A DNA stretch of 64,000 bases, taken from assembly GCF_042453785.1 (NCBI RefSeq), contig NC_091669.1:11234501-11298500 (forward strand), given 5' to 3'. The position numbers and the translations under genes were made by a program. The notes under the pieces were generated by a model that saw nothing but the letters and a program-made list of their open reading frames with translations, made no database searches and was not told the origin of the DNA. The stretch comes from Malus domestica. Lineage: Eukaryota; Streptophyta; Magnoliopsida; Rosales; Rosaceae. Numbering within the stretch: the first letter of the stretch is position 1; each line of letters begins with the position of its first letter. Below, one piece after another: positions 60,362 through 64,000 of the stretch.

Positions 60362-63300
60362 CTACTTGCTTCTGGTTGGGGGGTCGACTTCTCTTACGTC
60401 GGCTATCCTTGCCTCTTGAGCCTGAATGTCACTCCATTCACGGTCACCAACTGGCTGTAGGTTGACTTGACCGTCAGCCATGTGGACTACACTCTCCCCT
60501 GGTACCGGAACTGCTCTAGAAACACTGAGGCATGCTTTATCAACATTTTCTTCAGACAAGTCTACATGTTTAGTCAAGGGTGTATTTCCAATATCTGAGC
60601 AAGACTCAGACTTCTCGAACACTTGCTTTGTATCTATGTGATGCCTGATAAAGGGAAAAAGGTTGATTAATCAACATTGACGATAACTTGATAAGGGACA
60701 AAAAGGATTCAATGCATAATAATCCCGAGCAACTTATAATATAAAAGGCAGAAGGTACTAAACCTCTGAAGTTGTGCTTGCAACGTATTCACATATTCCA
60801 GAAGCTCTTGCTTGTGTTTCAGCGCGGCTGATTCTTTCTGCACAGCCTCCTTTATTCTAGCTTGAGCATCTGCCTCGGCAACCCTGACCTTCTCCTCTGC
60901 CCTCACAACAGCTGCTTCTAATATCACAACACGCTCTCTAGCTTTTGCGAGCTCAGAACGCCACATGTGTGCCTCTTGGAGAGCAGAATCTCTCTGCCTA
61001 GTCAATTGGTCTCTTTCTTTGCTCAAGGTCGCAACCTTTTCTTCAGAATCTTTTAGCTACAAACACAAACAAAAGCCATAAATAAAGTAGAACAATCAAA
61101 AAGTTCTCTCAAACAAAATTCAGCTTTTCTTTTTCCACACTAAGAATATATTGTAATGGAAGGGGAAAAGAAAACAGATCCCTAATTATTCAAATATACT
61201 ACACATTTAAGACGTAGCAAAGCTCATCATACCTTTGACAAGGAAGATTCCAGCTGCTTCGCTGAATCCTTTTTTAAGCGATCAATTTCTGCACAAACAA
61301 TTTTCCTTTGTTCATCAATTGTATGAGCTGCAGAGGCTGCAGCCTCAGCAGCTTCGGCAGTCTCAGTTAATTTATCTGCTATTTCTTTAATTGTTGAATC
61401 GCGTGAACGAAGGTCCCTAGCCAAATTATGTAGTTCGTCATCTTTGACCCGAAGTGTCTCCTACAGGACACAGACAGTCACATAGATGCTGGGTGAACTG
61501 TGAACATAATAATCACAAAGAGCAATTACATTTAAATGACTCAGAGCTTTTCATTTAGAAATAGAATATCATTCTTTAACAAACTATACTGTAAAGTGCA
61601 TTTCAAATGAATTTAGGGCACTGTATTCTGAGAACAGAATTATATCACAAGTAGAGTACCTTCATAATTGCAAAATCATCCATTGGCCCATCAGTTGGCT
61701 TATTGGTTATCACTCCCAAAGCATTTCTCAAAGAAATGTGCATTGCTGCTTCGATTTCCTTAGAACTCTCCGAAGCAGTTGAATTGGCAGCAGCAACTAC
61801 TGCTGCAACCGTTCCTAGTTTTGCAGAGCCATTGCCACTCAAGGAATTCACAGCTTCTTTATGGGCCTTTAGAACCAATTGTGTTGCTCTGGTCGCCAGA
61901 GGAAAAAAATGAAAAAGAGCAAAAGAAGACAATATTGGATGAAACATTTAATATCGGAAACTTTATGGTTAATCTGGCCTTAATTGAAATGAGTTGCCAA
62001 ATATCATATAAGAAATAAAAGGGAAATAAAGGAAAAGAAAGTGGAATTATTGTCAAATATGCATGTGATATATCATATAATTCGCTTATTTCACTACGGT
62101 AAGTGGCAACAGAAATTTTCAGTCCTGAGACCATCAAGCCCCTATCCTCATCATATATAATGGACAACAGCTTTCTAGTTTAAAAGACATTATACAAAAA
62201 ATTCCAACAACCATGTCCATATGATGCTTGAATAATATCTCAGAGTGAAGCAACACACATACTTTATTTTTTTATTTATTTCCTGATGTCACATTTAAGA
62301 TAAATAACTTGCTAATATACACCTTGAAAATGAGGAAAACATGGAAAAGCAATACATTTGAGCCTGTAAAAAAATCCAACTTCACAATGGCCAACCGCAT
62401 GCAATGGACGATCTTGAAAGAGAAATACAACGTACTCTGGAGCATAAACAATAAGTCTTCATAGTGAAATTAGACCCTAACCATAGAAAAGTTCAAATTC
62501 TAAACCCCTTGTTACTGCCCCAACCCCACATTGATAATCTACATACCTACGTCAGCTAATTCCTCATTTGGACCAGCAGCATATAATTATGTCCTCCAAA
62601 GGTATATCCTAAAGCTCATAAAGTCTATATAAGAGAGGCACAGAAAAACGAAACTGTACACTATATAACATCTACACAATAGCTACAGCATATTGTAAAG
62701 GGAAATAACTTACTGTAGAGTTGCTACCCAAGCTCTAGCTGCCCCAGGAGTCTCTGCACAAAGGAAGTAGTCCTTTTTCTGCGGGGTCCCAATATCTAAA
62801 GAATAGAGTTAAGAAGCACAAACGTCCAGCTTTACAAGAGTACCTGTTTCTATAGCAGTTATAAGATACAACCTCATTTTGTTTCAACATCAAGCAAAAG
62901 TACAAGCGAAAATAAATGAGGATACAGAAACAGCAACCGTCATACTTTTGCAACCCACTGAAACCACGAACCAAAAAAATAACAGTTCATAATCAAGCAA
63001 ATTGAAGCCTGCTGAGATGACTAATGTACTAAACGGACTACTATGAAATGCATCAATCTTACTGGAAGTTTACGGGAGATAGGGTGATTGTGCTATTCGC
63101 ATCAAATGGAATGGTTCCCTTGACAGTCGGCTCATTTCTCCTAATCCTAAACCATAACAAGGTATAATGTTGGTCAATGCATTTATAAGACTTGAATTGA
63201 AGCGAAAGTCAGTGCAGAACTAACTTGTATTCCATTCTCCCTGTCGTCGGGTCTAAGATCACCCACCGCTCATTCCATTTTCTCAGCTGTTAAAGTACAA

Positions 63301-63903
63301 AACACAAAAAATAAGCCAATTTCCAGATTCCAGAACAAGGAGCACCACACAGACCAACCAACAAAAATCATCCCAGTATCCAGTTTCCATTTAGAACTCT
63401 TTCAAGCATGATTCATCCAAATTTCGAAATTACTGAACTTCGAAAGATTCAACCGGAGCTTATAAAACCTTAAACTGATCAAACATTCTGTAATCCGCAT
63501 TATAATTTGTGCAATGAAAACTCAACTGAATCGAAATTTGGAATTTGACCCAACAAAAAAAACTTGAACTTTCGCCTAAAAATAAACTTCGGAATCACAG
63601 AAATACAATTAAAAGAAAGTGACAAAAAATGGGAGGTCCGGGGAGGATCGTACAGTCTCGGATCGCTTGAGAAGTGGACCCTGCAACAAGTTCCGACCCG
63701 AACCTGATGCGAGCTGGCGCTTGATCTTCTCCAAGCTGTTCTCAGCGTCCGCAGCTCTCTGCTCGATCGCAAAATTCACAATTCAGCTAACCCGCGAATA
63801 TAAAAATAAAAAAAATCGATAAATACATACATATATAAATGGAAGAAAAAGTAAATAGAGATAGAGAGGGGCCGACCGGAGAGGCGCCATTGGTGGTGGC
63901 CAT
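60362..63903 (-). CDS. SWAP70-like PH-domain and coiled-coil protein, ten exons
   Basis: Exons (minus): 63877-63903, 63654-63758, 63225-63286, 63063-63146, 62926-62957, 62714-62795, 61660-61888, 61233-61460, 60764-61056, 60362-60644. All borders are GT-AG and the phases agree, giving 474 residues. The protein starts MATTNGASPRAADAENSLEK. The PH domain (about 35-140) shows LLQGPLLKRSETLRKWNERW, VILDPTTGRMEYK, GTIPFDANSTITL and YIGTPQKKDYFLCAETPGAA. A long Ala/Glu/Lys/Arg-rich coiled coil follows (about 220-380). This is the plant SWAP70 homologue layout (At2g30880 type): PH domains bind membrane phosphoinositides, and plant SWAP70 proteins have been linked to Rho GTPase signalling. The last exon is Ser/Glu-rich and variable. 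Start: first ATG, in GCCATGG-like context; nothing odd in the frame. Confidence 0.92.
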
Positions 63904-64000
63904 GGAATTGGGAGGATCGAGACGATCGAAAGCCTGAGAATTTTGGGGAATTTTTAAAGGGCTTTTGCTATGGGTGAGGTTTCTGCAGTCGCTCAGAAGG
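63904..64000 (-). promoter_or_regulatory. 5' leader of the SWAP70-like gene
   Basis: The 97 bases upstream of the ATG to the window edge must be leader or promoter; no TATA box is visible, so transcription probably starts beyond the edge or from a TATA-less promoter. Confidence 0.4.

Overview
The window looks like nuclear DNA of a woody eudicot, most likely Rosaceae (Malus/Pyrus type). This is an inference from spliced plant genes (NAC, CYSTM, SWAP70-like), a Cassandra TRIM with 5S sequence in its LTRs, an Au-type SINE, Ty1/copia and LTR-gypsy debris, CACTA, hAT and Mutator-like elements and Helitrons. No species-diagnostic gene was seen.

Only three genes look structurally usable. (1) A small two-exon CYSTM gene on the minus strand (17453-18028). 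(2) A three-exon NAC transcription factor of the JUB1/ANAC042 type on the plus strand (20715-24168), whose conserved C-terminal tail has been pushed out of frame. (3) A ten-exon SWAP70-like PH-domain/coiled-coil gene on the minus strand (60362-63903), for which every splice junction could be placed in frame. They do not form a pathway; most of the remaining sequence is transposons and gene fragments.

Layout. 1-6880: decayed Ty1/copia element (minus) with its 5' LTR at 6626-6880 and its 3' LTR beyond the left edge. 7700-8130: a relic of the CYSTM promoter followed by a MITE. 9760-10305: broken fragment of a poly(A)-polymerase-like nucleotidyltransferase gene. 11381-13420: minisatellite whose unit switches strand between blocks. 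14647-15766: Mutator-like element with about 240-bp inverted repeats, exact 9-bp target duplication and an almost pure purine core. 17453-18952: CYSTM gene with a palindromic element abutting its TATA box. 20715-24168: NAC gene with MITEs in both introns. 24921-30039: Helitron with Rep and helicase coding sequence (minus), decayed. 32619-35945: CACTA element. 39835-41173: hAT-type element with a complete Cassandra inserted in it. 42005-58201: apparently one long gypsy LTR (minus) split by two cargo-carrying elements: an LTR element with no gag-pol that carries an RBOH (NADPH oxidase) 5' fragment, and a probable Helitron carrying fragments of N-acetyltransferase 9, membrin and an OEP64/TOC64-type TPR gene. 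60362-64000: SWAP70-like gene.

The most unusual part is 42-58 kb: two different transposon types, each loaded with host gene fragments, nested in a single LTR. All calls come from reading the sequence; no database search was run.
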